Source: Ruminococcaceae bacterium UBA5391 (lineage in GTDB: Bacteria; Bacillota; Clostridia; Oscillospirales; Acutalibacteraceae). From it: DNA of 14,777 nt. Shown here piece after piece: positions 7,982 through 14,730 of this stretch; position 1 is the first letter of the stretch; each line of letters opens with the position of its first letter. The stretch covers positions 9,192 to 23,968 of the forward strand of contig DHOL01000069.1 in assembly GCA_002410755.1 (NCBI GenBank). Direction: 5' to 3'. The notes beneath the pieces are model-generated. The model did not search any database. It was not told where the DNA came from and saw only the letters and a program-made list of their open reading frames with translations. The position numbers and the translations under genes were made by a program.

Positions 7982-8018
7982 TGGGGAAGCGGGTTGGTTC
8001 ATTCCATGGGCTTCCCCA
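7982..8018 (-). other. Nine-base-pair hairpin across the radical SAM stop codon
   Basis: TGGGGAAGC (7982-7990) and GCTTCCCCA (8010-8018) pair perfectly around a 19-base loop that contains the TGA of the radical SAM gene (8001-7999). On the minus strand it is followed by TATATTGAATTC rather than a T-tract, so it is not a standard terminator. It leaves the deacetylase ribosome binding site (7964-7969) free. It could stabilise the upstream mRNA or lower expression of the last gene. Confidence 0.5.
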
Positions 8019-8910
8019 CAGAAACACCGGAAAGATCAAACGGCGGAATATACTTCTTAGCTGCGGATTCCCGTTCCTGCACATAGCCGTCAAGGCCAAG
8101 CCTGAAAAGATGGCTGAGCACTTTATTATATTCGCGCTCGGTAATTCTTCGTCCAAGCGGAGGGTGCTCTTCTGCGCGCCCGCAGGGCACATACTGTGCC
8201 ATAATACTGACTGGCACACCTTTCGGAAGATTCGCGGCAAACCAGTTCAGTACAGAAATGGAATTGCGCGTATGGCCAGGAAGAATCAGATGACGCACCA
8301 TTGTTCCGCTCTGAAGGATGCCATCGCCGTTATAAACGGCAGGGCCGGTCTGCCGGGCCATAGCAAGGACCGCAGTTTCCGCTTTCTCCGGATAATCCGG
8401 TGCATCTGAAAGTTCTGCTGCAAGGGATGGTTCTGCATATTTTAAATCCGGCAGAAAAATATCAACGAAGCCTTCCAACCTAGCTATCATTTCAGGGCTT
8501 TCATAGCCGCTGCAGTTCCAGATAACAGGCACGGAAGGCTTCCGGATAGAAAGGGCTTCCAGGATTGCCGGGGCAAAGTGAGTAGGTGTCACCAGGTTGA
8601 TATTATGGGCACCCTGTTCTTCAAGCCTACAGAAAATATCAGAGAGTTCATGGGGCGTAACCCGGCGCCCAACTTTCCGCTCTTTGCTGATTTCATAATT
8701 CTGGCAGAAAACACAGCCAAGCGGACAGCCAGTGAAAAACACTGCACCGGAGCCATGCGTCCCGCTGATGCACGGTTCCTCCCAGAAATGAAGGGCAGCA
8801 CGGGCAACAACAGCGTCCGTCCCCATTCCGCAGCGTCCGCCGAAGCCGGTTTCCGCCGTGCGGACTGCACCGCACCTGCGCGGGCACAGCAGGCAATGCA
8901 CAGAGGTCAT
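7999..8910 (-). CDS. Radical SAM protein, PflA/PflX-like (COG1313)
   Basis: A 303-residue protein with the radical SAM cluster motif C62-P-L-G-C66-V-F-C69 (CxxxCxxC) in GCPLGCVFCQNYEIS, as in the COG1313 group annotated as pyruvate formate-lyase activase-like. An N-terminal Cys set (C6, C9, C13, C27) may hold a second metal or Fe-S site. Also typical of the group are INLVTPTHF (104-112), IFLPDLKYAE (151-160) and a C-terminal YVQE...YIPPFD. The true start is the ATG at 8910, which overlaps the pgeF stop as ATGA and has GGTG 7 bases upstream; the frame is open further upstream to 9003 but only as overlap with pgeF. The reaction and substrate of this group are not established. No glycyl radical enzyme gene is in the window, so a role as its activase is not supported here. 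The tight link to pgeF suggests a role in cell-wall or precursor metabolism, which is only inference. Confidence 0.88.
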   Translation of the reverse strand: MTSVHCLLCPRRCGAVRTAETGFGGRCGMGTDAVVARAALHFWEEPCISGTHGSGAVFFTGCPLGCVFCQNYEISKERKVGRRVTPHELSDIFCRLEEQGAHNINLVTPTHFAPAILEALSIRKPSVPVIWNCSGYESPEMIARLEGFVDIFLPDLKYAEPSLAAELSDAPDYPEKAETAVLAMARQTGPAVYNGDGILQSGTMVRHLILPGHTRNSISVLNWFAANLPKGVPVSIMAQYVPCGRAEEHPPLGRRITEREYNKVLSHLFRLGLDGYVQERESAAKKYIPPFDLSGVSVGKPME

Positions 8911-9752
8911 TCCGCAGCACCTTCTTTCAATTCCAGAAACGCAGCAAGGCCGCCTCTTTTTCCGCCGGTTGCCCGGTGGGAAAAAAGCCATTCTGCATTG
9001 CATTTCGTGCAGACACCGCCAATAGAAATCCTTTCCGGGCGAATGCCTGCCTTTTCCAGAATCCTCCGGTTGGTTTCCCAGAGGTCAATATGATATTTCC
9101 CATTTTTATCACTGTGGATAAATGCTTCCGGTCCAAGCTCTGTCAACCCGGCAAATCTGTCACGAACCGGCCGGTCGACTTCAAAGCAACAGGGGCCGAT
9201 GGACGGTCCAACAGCGGCGAGAAGATCAGAGGGGCGGCTTCCAAACTCTTTCACCATTGCCGCCACGGCTTTTGCGCCAATTTCTCCTACCGTGCCGCGC
9301 CATCCGGCATGCACAAGGCCAATGGCCTGTTTTTCCGGATCCAGCAGAAAAATCGGAACGCAATCGGCCGTACGAATTACAAGTGTAACCCCCGGCTCAT
9401 TGGTAATCATCCCATCGACACTTGCCTGATCCTGTGGCTTCCAGATGCCGATGCCGCGCTGTGCACGCCCAACTCTACGGATTACCGTATGGTGGTCCTG
9501 GGCGGATGCAACAAGGGAATTCACTTCAAATCCAGCAGCACGGCAGAAGCGCCTGTAGTTTTCACGGACATTTTCGTCGCTGTCCCCGCGCCCGAATGCA
9601 AGATTCATGGAGGAAAACTCATTTTTGCTGATACCGCCTAATCGTGTGGAAAAAGCATGGCGTACTAAAGGGACATCCGTGAAAGATGGAAAAGTCAGAT
9701 AAACAGTTTCGCCATTTCGGCAAAGTCCCATATTCTTGGAATCAAAATTCAT
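8907..9752 (-). CDS. pgeF: Peptidoglycan editing factor PgeF (YlmD/YfiH, polyphenol oxidase family)
   Basis: This 281-residue protein belongs to the DUF152/multicopper-polyphenol-oxidase-like family. Family members hydrolyse wrongly built peptidoglycan precursors (in Escherichia coli, ones with L-Ser in place of L-Ala) and have also been reported to act on purine nucleosides. The metal-site residues are visible: H87 in AQDHHTV, where many relatives have QVH, C131 in RTADCVPIF and H148 in GLVHAGWRGT. VGPSIGPCCFEV (181-192) and the C-terminal SIGGVCTKCN (243-252) with LFSHRA (256-261) are also typical. The frame extends to 9866, but the ATG at 9752 has AGGAG and GGAAG upstream and gives the usual length; the longer form would also intrude on the gene before it. 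It heads a unit with the radical SAM gene (ATGA overlap) and the deacetylase. The Asp in place of Val beside the metal His is a minor variation. Confidence 0.92.
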   Translation of the reverse strand: MNFDSKNMGLCRNGETVYLTFPSFTDVPLVRHAFSTRLGGISKNEFSSMNLAFGRGDSDENVRENYRRFCRAAGFEVNSLVASAQDHHTVIRRVGRAQRGIGIWKPQDQASVDGMITNEPGVTLVIRTADCVPIFLLDPEKQAIGLVHAGWRGTVGEIGAKAVAAMVKEFGSRPSDLLAAVGPSIGPCCFEVDRPVRDRFAGLTELGPEAFIHSDKNGKYHIDLWETNRRILEKAGIRPERISIGGVCTKCNAEWLFSHRATGGKRGGLAAFLELKEGAAE

Positions 9753-9783
9753 TCTTTTCTTCCGGCTCCTTTGCAATGTCCTG

Positions 9784-9812
9784 ATTTTAGCACAGATTTT
9801 TGGGAAAGTCCA
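9784..9812 (-). promoter_or_regulatory. Sigma-A-like promoter for the pgeF unit
   Basis: The minus strand has TGGACT (9812-9807) and TAAAAT (9789-9784) with 17-base spacing, plus a TG one base before the -10 (TGCTAAAAT). It lies in the 67-base gap between the gerQ-like gene and pgeF. The start of transcription would fall near 9777, about 25 bases before the pgeF ATG. No terminator is seen between the two genes, so readthrough from the germination unit is also possible. Confidence 0.5.
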
Positions 9813-9819
9813 CGCTACA

Positions 9820-10245
9820 TTAGCGATAGATAGTGATGAACTTAATGTTAAAGAAGTCACATACAATCAGGTCATCCGACATCGCTTCCTGTAAAATAAT
9901 AAAGTTAGCGCCAACCGCCAGAAGTTTCCCTGATTTTTCCAAGTATGTGTTTGTGCCAACAAGAAATTCCACTTTAATGCGGCTGCCAATCTGGGTACGG
10001 AGAAAGCCGTTCAGGTACTGCAAACTCTCCGTTGTCATAGGCTGAGGCCGCGAGAGGTCTGTAATTACGTCATTTCTGCTCTGTGTCTGGCTCTCTGCAC
10101 CATTTGGCTGGGTTTGCCGGACACGCACTCCCGGAGGAACCTCGGAAGATGCTTTTTGCTGCTCCGCCGTATAACCGGAAATCATAGGTTCCATACGTGA
10201 CTGGGACTGGGAAAATCCATCAGAGCTAGATATCTGTAAATTCAT
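9820..10245 (-). CDS. GerQ-like spore coat protein (divergent)
   Basis: A small protein of 141 residues. The C-terminal part (about 72-141) resembles Bacillus GerQ: a helix-like start (ESLQYLNGFLRTQIGSRIKVEF), then beta-rich segments ending in NIKFITIYR, comparable with the GerQ end that reads YLDYVTF. The N-terminal 70 residues are low in hydrophobics and rich in Gln and Ser (nine Gln in the first 55), suiting a flexible, cross-linkable coat segment; in B. subtilis GerQ is a transglutaminase substrate and is needed to place CwlJ in the spore. It follows the CwlJ-like gene by 15 bases with a perfect AAAGGAGG, and I recall the same bicistronic cwlJ-gerQ order in Bacillus anthracis. The similarity is modest and read by eye; the neighbour is what makes the call. 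A generic coat or inner-membrane-associated protein is the alternative. Confidence 0.65.
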   Translation of the reverse strand: MNLQISSSDGFSQSQSRMEPMISGYTAEQQKASSEVPPGVRVRQTQPNGAESQTQSRNDVITDLSRPQPMTTESLQYLNGFLRTQIGSRIKVEFLVGTNTYLEKSGKLLAVGANFIILQEAMSDDLIVCDFFNIKFITIYR

Positions 10246-10260
10246 GAAAAAAGTCCTCCT

Positions 10261-10707
10261 TTAAGTCTTGGCATATTTTTGTGTAGGAATATAAAAGCAG
10301 TGCTGCCCGATACGTGTGTAGTACTTTCCTGCACCACCGGGTGGAAAATACTCAATACATGTCGGCTGGTATGGGTTAAAATAAAAAAGTGAATTTGCGA
10401 CCGCACCGAGCGTATTGTTGGAAAGTGCCCAATCAGCAATCTGATAATGGATTTCCTGCGGATCCATATTGTAGACATTCTGAGGATTATACACACCGCC
10501 GATTGAGTCTTTCATACAGGTAAACTGCCCGGCCTGTTCTATAATGGCACGGATATTCCCGCCGCCACTAACCCGGAAGAACTCCCCATAAGGAATATTG
10601 GTGCGGTTCACAATGACCGATGCAACGGCATACATGCCTGTATCACCTTCCCCGCCTGCCTCACACATAATCAGCCGGGCAAGCAGTTCACGTGTAGAAT
10701 ATGGCAT
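10261..10707 (-). CDS. Cell wall hydrolase, CwlJ/SleB family (spore cortex-lytic)
   Basis: A 148-residue Hydrolase_2 domain protein, close to the 142 residues of B. subtilis CwlJ, with no signal peptide, as in CwlJ, which is made in the mother cell. The catalytic region reads RLIMCEAGGEGDTGMYAVAS (11-30); Glu16 corresponds to the conserved acidic residue of SleB-type enzymes. VIVNR (31-35), the FYFNP segment (108-112) and a C-terminal IGQHCFYIP (133-141) complete the domain. It would cut cortex peptidoglycan carrying muramic-delta-lactam during germination. The start is the ATG at 10707, with a GGGGA upstream; the open frame reaches back to 10854, but this would overlap the terminator hairpin. 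It is followed by the GerQ-like gene, its usual partner. Without the N-terminal binding domain of SleB, CwlJ is the better name, though vegetative hydrolases share the fold. Confidence 0.85.
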   Translation of the reverse strand: MPYSTRELLARLIMCEAGGEGDTGMYAVASVIVNRTNIPYGEFFRVSGGGNIRAIIEQAGQFTCMKDSIGGVYNPQNVYNMDPQEIHYQIADWALSNNTLGAVANSLFYFNPYQPTCIEYFPPGGAGKYYTRIGQHCFYIPTQKYAKT

Positions 10708-10747
10708 ATTTTTTCCCCGCTTTTTTGTAATATAAAATCCTCTTTTC

Positions 10748-10755
10748 AGTATATG
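10748..10755 (-). promoter_or_regulatory. Possible mother-cell (sigma-E/sigma-K type) -10 element for cwlJ-gerQ
   Basis: The minus strand has CATATACT, matching the CATANNNT -10 form recognised by mother-cell sigma factors. A start near 10740 would leave a leader of about 33 bases. No matching -35 (ATATT or AC) is clear at the expected distance. The position, between the strong yqeY terminator and the CwlJ start, is where a separate sporulation promoter would be needed. Confidence 0.35.
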
Positions 10756-10780
10756 CGATACTGTTTCTTCATGCACCAAC

Positions 10781-10819
10781 AACAAAAAGGGGCAAAGCAC
10801 CATTTCTGATGCTTTGCCC
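10781..10819 (-). terminator. Strong intrinsic terminator of the cdaA-cdaR-yqeY operon
   Basis: On the minus strand GGGCAAAGCA (10819-10810) pairs perfectly with TGCTTTGCCC (10799-10790) around a 10-base loop, followed by C and then TTTTTGTT (10788-10781). It begins 50 bases past the yqeY stop and separates this operon from the cwlJ-like gene. Confidence 0.88.
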
Positions 10820-10827
10820 TTCAAAGC

Positions 10828-10852
10828 GGGCAGGCCCTTTTTCGGCTTGCCC
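10828..10852 (-). other. Second GC-rich hairpin just before the terminator
   Basis: GGGCAGGCC (10828-10836) and GGCTTGCCC (10844-10852) form a nine-pair stem around a 7-base loop. On the plus strand it has one G-U pair; on the minus (transcribed) strand the same position is an A-C mismatch. It lies between the yqeY stop and the main terminator and could protect the 3' end or back up termination. Confidence 0.5.
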
Positions 10853-10868
10853 ACTTAAACTAAGATTT

Positions 10869-11321
10869 TTATTTCCCACTGCATAGGTCTGCCACCATAC
10901 GGCTGACCGCGGCACCATCAGCCCGGCCTTTCACCTGTGGCATGAAGGCTTTCATAATGCGGCCCCTGTCTTTAGACTCTGGCTTACTGATTCCGAGCTG
11001 AGACAGCGTATTCCGGAGAATTGTCTCAATTTCTTCCTTGGAAAGTGCTTTCGGTGCAAATTCTGATAGCACCGAAAGGGCAAATCTGCTCTCTTCGATA
11101 ATATCTGTCCGGTCTTTGGGGGCAGTCTCCATTGTTTCTGTCGTCTGTTTAATTTCCTTTTGGATTACATCATTTTCTTCTTCTACAGTCAGGTCGGCAT
11201 GCTTATCAACCCATTTTGCCTTTAGGGCAGAAAGGAGAAGGGAAAGGACAGCCTTGCGCTTTTTATCGCCATCTTTCATTGCCTTCATCATTTCTGCGCG
11301 GACTTCTTCAATTTTAGACAT
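10869..11321 (-). CDS. yqeY: YqeY/GatB-like domain protein
   Basis: A 150-residue protein, the usual size of YqeY, which is a free-standing relative of the tRNA-binding tail of the amidotransferase subunit GatB. The N-terminal helical half begins IEEVRAEMMKAMKDGDK, followed by a KAVLSLLLSALKAKWVD helix; a RFALSVLSEFAPKALSKEEIE segment (78-98) leads into the small GatB-like C-terminal domain, ending in DRGRIMKAFMPQVKGRADGAAVSRMVADL (118-146). Its function is not settled; tRNA binding or an amidotransferase-related role has been suggested. Start ATG has AGGAGG 8 bases upstream. It follows cdaR by 22 bases, so it is probably the last gene of the cda operon, and an intrinsic terminator follows it. 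It takes the place where glmM is often found after cdaR. Confidence 0.92.
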   Translation of the reverse strand: MSKIEEVRAEMMKAMKDGDKKRKAVLSLLLSALKAKWVDKHADLTVEEENDVIQKEIKQTTETMETAPKDRTDIIEESRFALSVLSEFAPKALSKEEIETILRNTLSQLGISKPESKDRGRIMKAFMPQVKGRADGAAVSRMVADLCSGK

Positions 11322-11343
11322 AACTAAATCCTCCTACTTTTTG

Positions 11344-12636
11344 TCAACTCTTACCGGTCACACTGACATTTGCCATATAACTTCCATAAACCCAGCAGGA
11401 CGTTGCGCTGCTAATTGTAAAAGTAACCGGCGCTTCCGTCTGGCCGGTAAAGTTTTCTTTTCCGGAAAGGTCAACCGTACCGGTAATATTGGCACCGGTC
11501 AGCTTTGAGACCTCCGCTTCCGGCCCTACAACCGTGACGGGGATGCCCGTTGTACTCACCTGCGCGTTCTTGTCAGTGCTGAGGTTCGCAACATTAAAGG
11601 ATGTTGCTGTAATCTGCCGCGTCGTCAAGTCCGAAAGGTTCAGCGTCACATGTGCCGTCGGCATATTGCTGAGGTTTTTGCAGGTAGACGGAAGGTTCAC
11701 ATTTACGGAAAATGTATTGTGCGTTGGGCTTATTGTCGAGAAATCAATCGGGTTAAGGCTAATGCTGCCGTTAAGACCGCTCAGAATATCCTTAGGGCCG
11801 GCAATTTCAATGGTGGAAGGCTGAACCTGCACCCGGTTTGCATCCATAGAAATCCCGGAGGGCTTGTTTGCAAATGCCGTTTTCAGAGAAACGGTCTGGC
11901 GCGGAAGGACCGGGATTGTTACATCTATTTTATCAGGGTCTATGGTCATATCCCCTTTTTCAATCTTGTTGCCATTTGAATCGTACAATACAAGGTCTTC
12001 GGAAAACTTCTTTGTTTCCCGAAGGGTATCATTGACTGTATATTCATAAACAACACGGTTGACCTGGTATACCTGGCTCTCCGGTCCGGAAATTGTTACC
12101 GTATCCGAACTGAGGGCAGGAGAGCCAACAAAGTAGGATGGATCGGATTCATAGCCCTTCTTGTATGAAATACTGCTTTGGATATTAAATGTGCGTTCCC
12201 TCATACGGTCTACATGAACGAGAATCTGCTGCGGATAAATTGACTCAACCGTATATTGGTTTGAGCTGAAATTCTGTCCGGTACTCTGAGCCCGAAGTTG
12301 TAGATTATAGGTTCCCGCTGTAGTAATGCTCGCTGGCAGCGTGCCGACTACTTCAAAATCTGAAGCTTTGAGCTGTGGGACTACCATGCTGTTTCCCTTC
12401 ACATAAACCGTAGCAGTAAAATCAATTTTCGTAAAGATTTTAAGGTCACTGCCCTGAGATGAATCGGATATCTGTACACGTACGGGAACCCCCGTAATGG
12501 CACGCGGATGGTCCTGTGTGTCATTTGACATCATAATCGCCCAAAGGACAACTGCCAAGAGGACAGAAAAAGCCATAACTATTTTATTGTTATAGAGCAA
12601 CCGGCTCCAGTTAATATGGGCTTTTTTCCACTTCAT
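11344..12636 (-). CDS. cdaR: YbbR-domain protein CdaR, regulator of diadenylate cyclase
   Basis: A 430-residue protein with a short cytoplasmic start, one membrane segment (about 18-37) and an extracytoplasmic part made of four YbbR-type beta-rich repeats (roughly 45-135, 140-235, 240-330 and 335-425). Repeated signs are PVRVQI near the start of the first, IDVTIPVLPRQTVSL in the middle and GIPVTVVGPEAEVSKL (366-381) in the last. CdaR binds CdaA in the membrane and tunes c-di-AMP synthesis in Firmicutes. Its ATG overlaps the cdaA stop (ATGA), a sign of translational coupling. The extracytoplasmic part could sense the wall or medium, but the ligand is unknown. Length and repeat number are in the normal range for the family. 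Confidence 0.93.
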   Translation of the reverse strand: MKWKKAHINWSRLLYNNKIVMAFSVLLAVVLWAIMMSNDTQDHPRAITGVPVRVQISDSSQGSDLKIFTKIDFTATVYVKGNSMVVPQLKASDFEVVGTLPASITTAGTYNLQLRAQSTGQNFSSNQYTVESIYPQQILVHVDRMRERTFNIQSSISYKKGYESDPSYFVGSPALSSDTVTISGPESQVYQVNRVVYEYTVNDTLRETKKFSEDLVLYDSNGNKIEKGDMTIDPDKIDVTIPVLPRQTVSLKTAFANKPSGISMDANRVQVQPSTIEIAGPKDILSGLNGSISLNPIDFSTISPTHNTFSVNVNLPSTCKNLSNMPTAHVTLNLSDLTTRQITATSFNVANLSTDKNAQVSTTGIPVTVVGPEAEVSKLTGANITGTVDLSGKENFTGQTEAPVTFTISSATSCWVYGSYMANVSVTGKS

Positions 12637-13505
12637 GATTTCTTCCCCCTTCGGATTGAGGGAATCCGTCCCTGTTTTTTCTCACCCTGTTCTCTCCCAT
12701 CAGCAAGCAGATACTGCTCCAAGGCGCTGCGAAGTGTTTCACGGGTATAGTTCCGCGTAATGACACCGTTTACAACAACGGAAATCTGCCCTGTTTCTTC
12801 CGAAACGACAACAACAACAGCGTCGGAATTTTCACTCATGCCAATTGCGGCACGGTGGCGTGTGCCAAGTTCAAGCGAAACATTATCGCTTTTTGTCAGG
12901 GGCAGAATGCAGCCGGCGGCATAAACCATGCCGTCGCGCAGAATCATGGCACCGTCGTGAAGCGGCGCTTTATTGAAAAAAATATTACAGATAATCGGCG
13001 GACTCGGGAGCGCGTCAATCACCGTTCCCGTATCGATGATATCTCCAAGTTTTGTTTCACGCTCAAAGACCATTAGTGCGCCGGTTTTCTGCTTTGACAT
13101 CTGGGCTGCTGCCTCCACAACGGCATTGATTGCCCGTTTACGGCGGCGCAGCGCTTCGTCCGACCCACCGATAAGCCAGTCCTTTTTCCCGATTCCGCTG
13201 CGCCCAAGTTGTTCGAGCGCGCGGCGGACTTCCGGCTGGAAAACAATTAAAAGGACAATCAGGGAATATTGGAAAAAATATGCAAGAATTGTTTCCGTCA
13301 TATACATTCGGAGGAGATAAGATATGCCCCAGATAATCAGAAGGATAATAATTCCCTTTACGAGCTGGCCCGCACGGGTCTCCCGGATCAGTTTGATTGC
13401 GCTGTAGATGATAAAGGAGACAAGCAGGATATCCAGCGCATCCGACGGTCGAAACTGGCGGATAAGCTGGAGAAACATATTCCATACAGCTATGATTCTA
13501 TCCAT
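12633..13505 (-). CDS. cdaA: Membrane diadenylate cyclase CdaA (DacA)
   Basis: A 290-residue enzyme that makes the second messenger c-di-AMP from two ATP. Three membrane helices lie in the N-terminal part (about 22-40, 50-64 and 72-90), followed by the DisA_N catalytic domain. The active-site motifs are intact: DGA (184-186) within PLHDGAMILRDG, and RHR (216-218) within GTRHRAAIGMSE. The basic C-terminal tail (270-290) is rich in Arg and Lys. c-di-AMP controls K+ and osmolyte transport and wall homeostasis, which fits a window full of envelope and ion genes. It has its own likely promoter upstream and an AAGGAA ribosome site, and it is coupled to cdaR by ATGA. No other reading of this gene is likely. 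Confidence 0.96.
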   Translation of the reverse strand: MDRIIAVWNMFLQLIRQFRPSDALDILLVSFIIYSAIKLIRETRAGQLVKGIIILLIIWGISYLLRMYMTETILAYFFQYSLIVLLIVFQPEVRRALEQLGRSGIGKKDWLIGGSDEALRRRKRAINAVVEAAAQMSKQKTGALMVFERETKLGDIIDTGTVIDALPSPPIICNIFFNKAPLHDGAMILRDGMVYAAGCILPLTKSDNVSLELGTRHRAAIGMSENSDAVVVVVSEETGQISVVVNGVITRNYTRETLRSALEQYLLADGREQGEKKQGRIPSIRRGKKS

Positions 13506-13545
13506 ACTCTTTTCCTTCCCGTCTGAAGTACAGCTCTGCTTTTTT

Positions 13546-13573
13546 ATTTTACCATATCTTTTCCCGGATTCAA
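13546..13573 (-). promoter_or_regulatory. Sigma-A-like promoter for the cdaA operon
   Basis: The minus strand has TTGAAT (13573-13568) and TAAAAT (13551-13546) spaced by 16 bases, which would start transcription near 13539, about 35 bases before the cdaA ATG. The -35 overlaps the stop codon of the cysteine desulfurase family gene. No terminator is visible in the 64-base gap, so some readthrough into cdaA is possible. Confidence 0.5.
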
Positions 13574-14730
13574 TGCTTTCTTCCTGATTTTTTCATCAGA
13601 ATCCGACGTAGTGCCCACACAAGCGCTTCCATATCCGCCTGCGTTGAGAATACAGACGGACAAACGCGCACAGCGCCTGTTTCCAGTGTTCCCATAAACC
13701 GGTGGGCAGCAGGTGCACAATGGAGCCCGGCCCTGACGGCAATGCCGTAACTGCTCAGTTCGCGGCCGACTTCCTCGCTTTGCATTCCTTTGACATTGAA
13801 AGAAAGAACCGGTGCAAAATATTTTGCGTCTGGGATGGGGGTATAAAGAATAACGCTTTCCATTACAGAAAGCTGGCGGTACAGGCTGCGCAGAAGTAAC
13901 ATCTCTTGGTTAAAGATATGTTCACGGCCAATCCGGCGTACAAATTTGATACCCGCATGCAGGCCGGCAATGCCGGGCATATTCTGGGTTCCGCTTTCAA
14001 GCCGCTCCGGCATGTCGGACGGCTGCTCTTCCAGGAGCGATTCTGTCCCTGTTCCGCCTTCCACAAGCGTCGGGAGCTTTTCGCCATGCGGAGTAATGAG
14101 CATTCCGGTCCCCATGGGGCCGTAAAGTCCCTTATGGCCCGCAATACAGAGATAGTCGATCCCGCTGTCCACCATGTCAACCGGAAGCAGGCCAGCCGAC
14201 TGAGCACAGTCTACAGCCGTCGGGATGCCATACTGGCGCGCAAGTGCAGCAATGCGTTCCACTGGCAGGCGGATGCCCCAAACATTTGAGGCATGGGTGC
14301 ACATGACAAGTTTTGTATTTTCACGCAGGGCGCTCCGAAAAGAGGCAACTGTTGCATCATTGTCGCCTGGTGTCACCTGCACTTCGGTCCATGTCACACC
14401 GGTATTGGCAAGCGCATGGAGCGGACGCATTACAGCATTATGTTCCAGACATGAAACGACAGCATGGTCGCCCGGCTTCAGCAGGCCTTTTAGAACGTAG
14501 TTAATTGCATTGGTGCAGTTTAGGGTAAAGGCGACGCATTCCGGCCCAGGTGCATGAAAAAAGTCAGCTGCATCAACCCGGCAGCGGTACATCTCTTCAG
14601 AAGACGCCATGGCCATTGCATGGCCGGCGCGGCCCGGGTTGGCACCAAAGCGGCGGAATGCCTCCGCAATGGCCTGCTGCACTTCACGTGGCTTTGGATA
14701 AGTGGTGGCGGCGTTATCAAGATACGTCAT
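13570..14730 (-). CDS. Cysteine desulfurase family protein (class V aminotransferase, PLP)
   Basis: A 386-residue PLP enzyme of the NifS/SufS fold. It starts with YLDNAATTYPKP, has NPGRAGH (31-37), H97 in the EHNAV segment that stacks on PLP, D174 and Q177 in AVDCAQSAG, the PLP lysine K200 in AGHKGLYGPMGTG, and Cys338 in RAGLHCAPAAH, which sits where desulfurases keep the persulfide Cys. It fits the TIGR01977-type group (Enterococcus EF2568-like), not the IscS or SufS groups that serve Fe-S assembly, and no scaffold protein lies nearby. It could supply sulfur for a selenium or thiol pathway; members of this group are often next to a DUF3343 gene. The start has GGGGGG 8 bases upstream. It may not be cotranscribed with cdaA. 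The class is firm, the substrate is not. Confidence 0.9.
   Translation of the reverse strand: MTYLDNAATTYPKPREVQQAIAEAFRRFGANPGRAGHAMAMASSEEMYRCRVDAADFFHAPGPECVAFTLNCTNAINYVLKGLLKPGDHAVVSCLEHNAVMRPLHALANTGVTWTEVQVTPGDNDATVASFRSALRENTKLVMCTHASNVWGIRLPVERIAALARQYGIPTAVDCAQSAGLLPVDMVDSGIDYLCIAGHKGLYGPMGTGMLITPHGEKLPTLVEGGTGTESLLEEQPSDMPERLESGTQNMPGIAGLHAGIKFVRRIGREHIFNQEMLLLRSLYRQLSVMESVILYTPIPDAKYFAPVLSFNVKGMQSEEVGRELSSYGIAVRAGLHCAPAAHRFMGTLETGAVRVCPSVFSTQADMEALVWALRRILMKKSGRKH

Noticed and set aside
8911..9003. Longer start for the radical SAM gene at 9003
   Set aside because: The extra 31 residues are entirely inside pgeF; the ATGA overlap at 8910-8907 with an upstream GGTG explains the start better.
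8976..9641. Plus-strand open frame of 221 codons opposite pgeF
   Set aside because: It is antisense to a well supported gene and shows no domain pattern; its openness follows from the codon use of pgeF.
9753..9866. Longer start for pgeF at 9866
   Set aside because: The added 38 residues would overlap the GerQ-like gene, have no family pattern, and the ATG at 9752 has ribosome sites upstream.
10708..10854. Longer start for the CwlJ-like gene at 10854
   Set aside because: It would translate through the terminator hairpin and the possible -10 element, and would exceed the usual CwlJ length.
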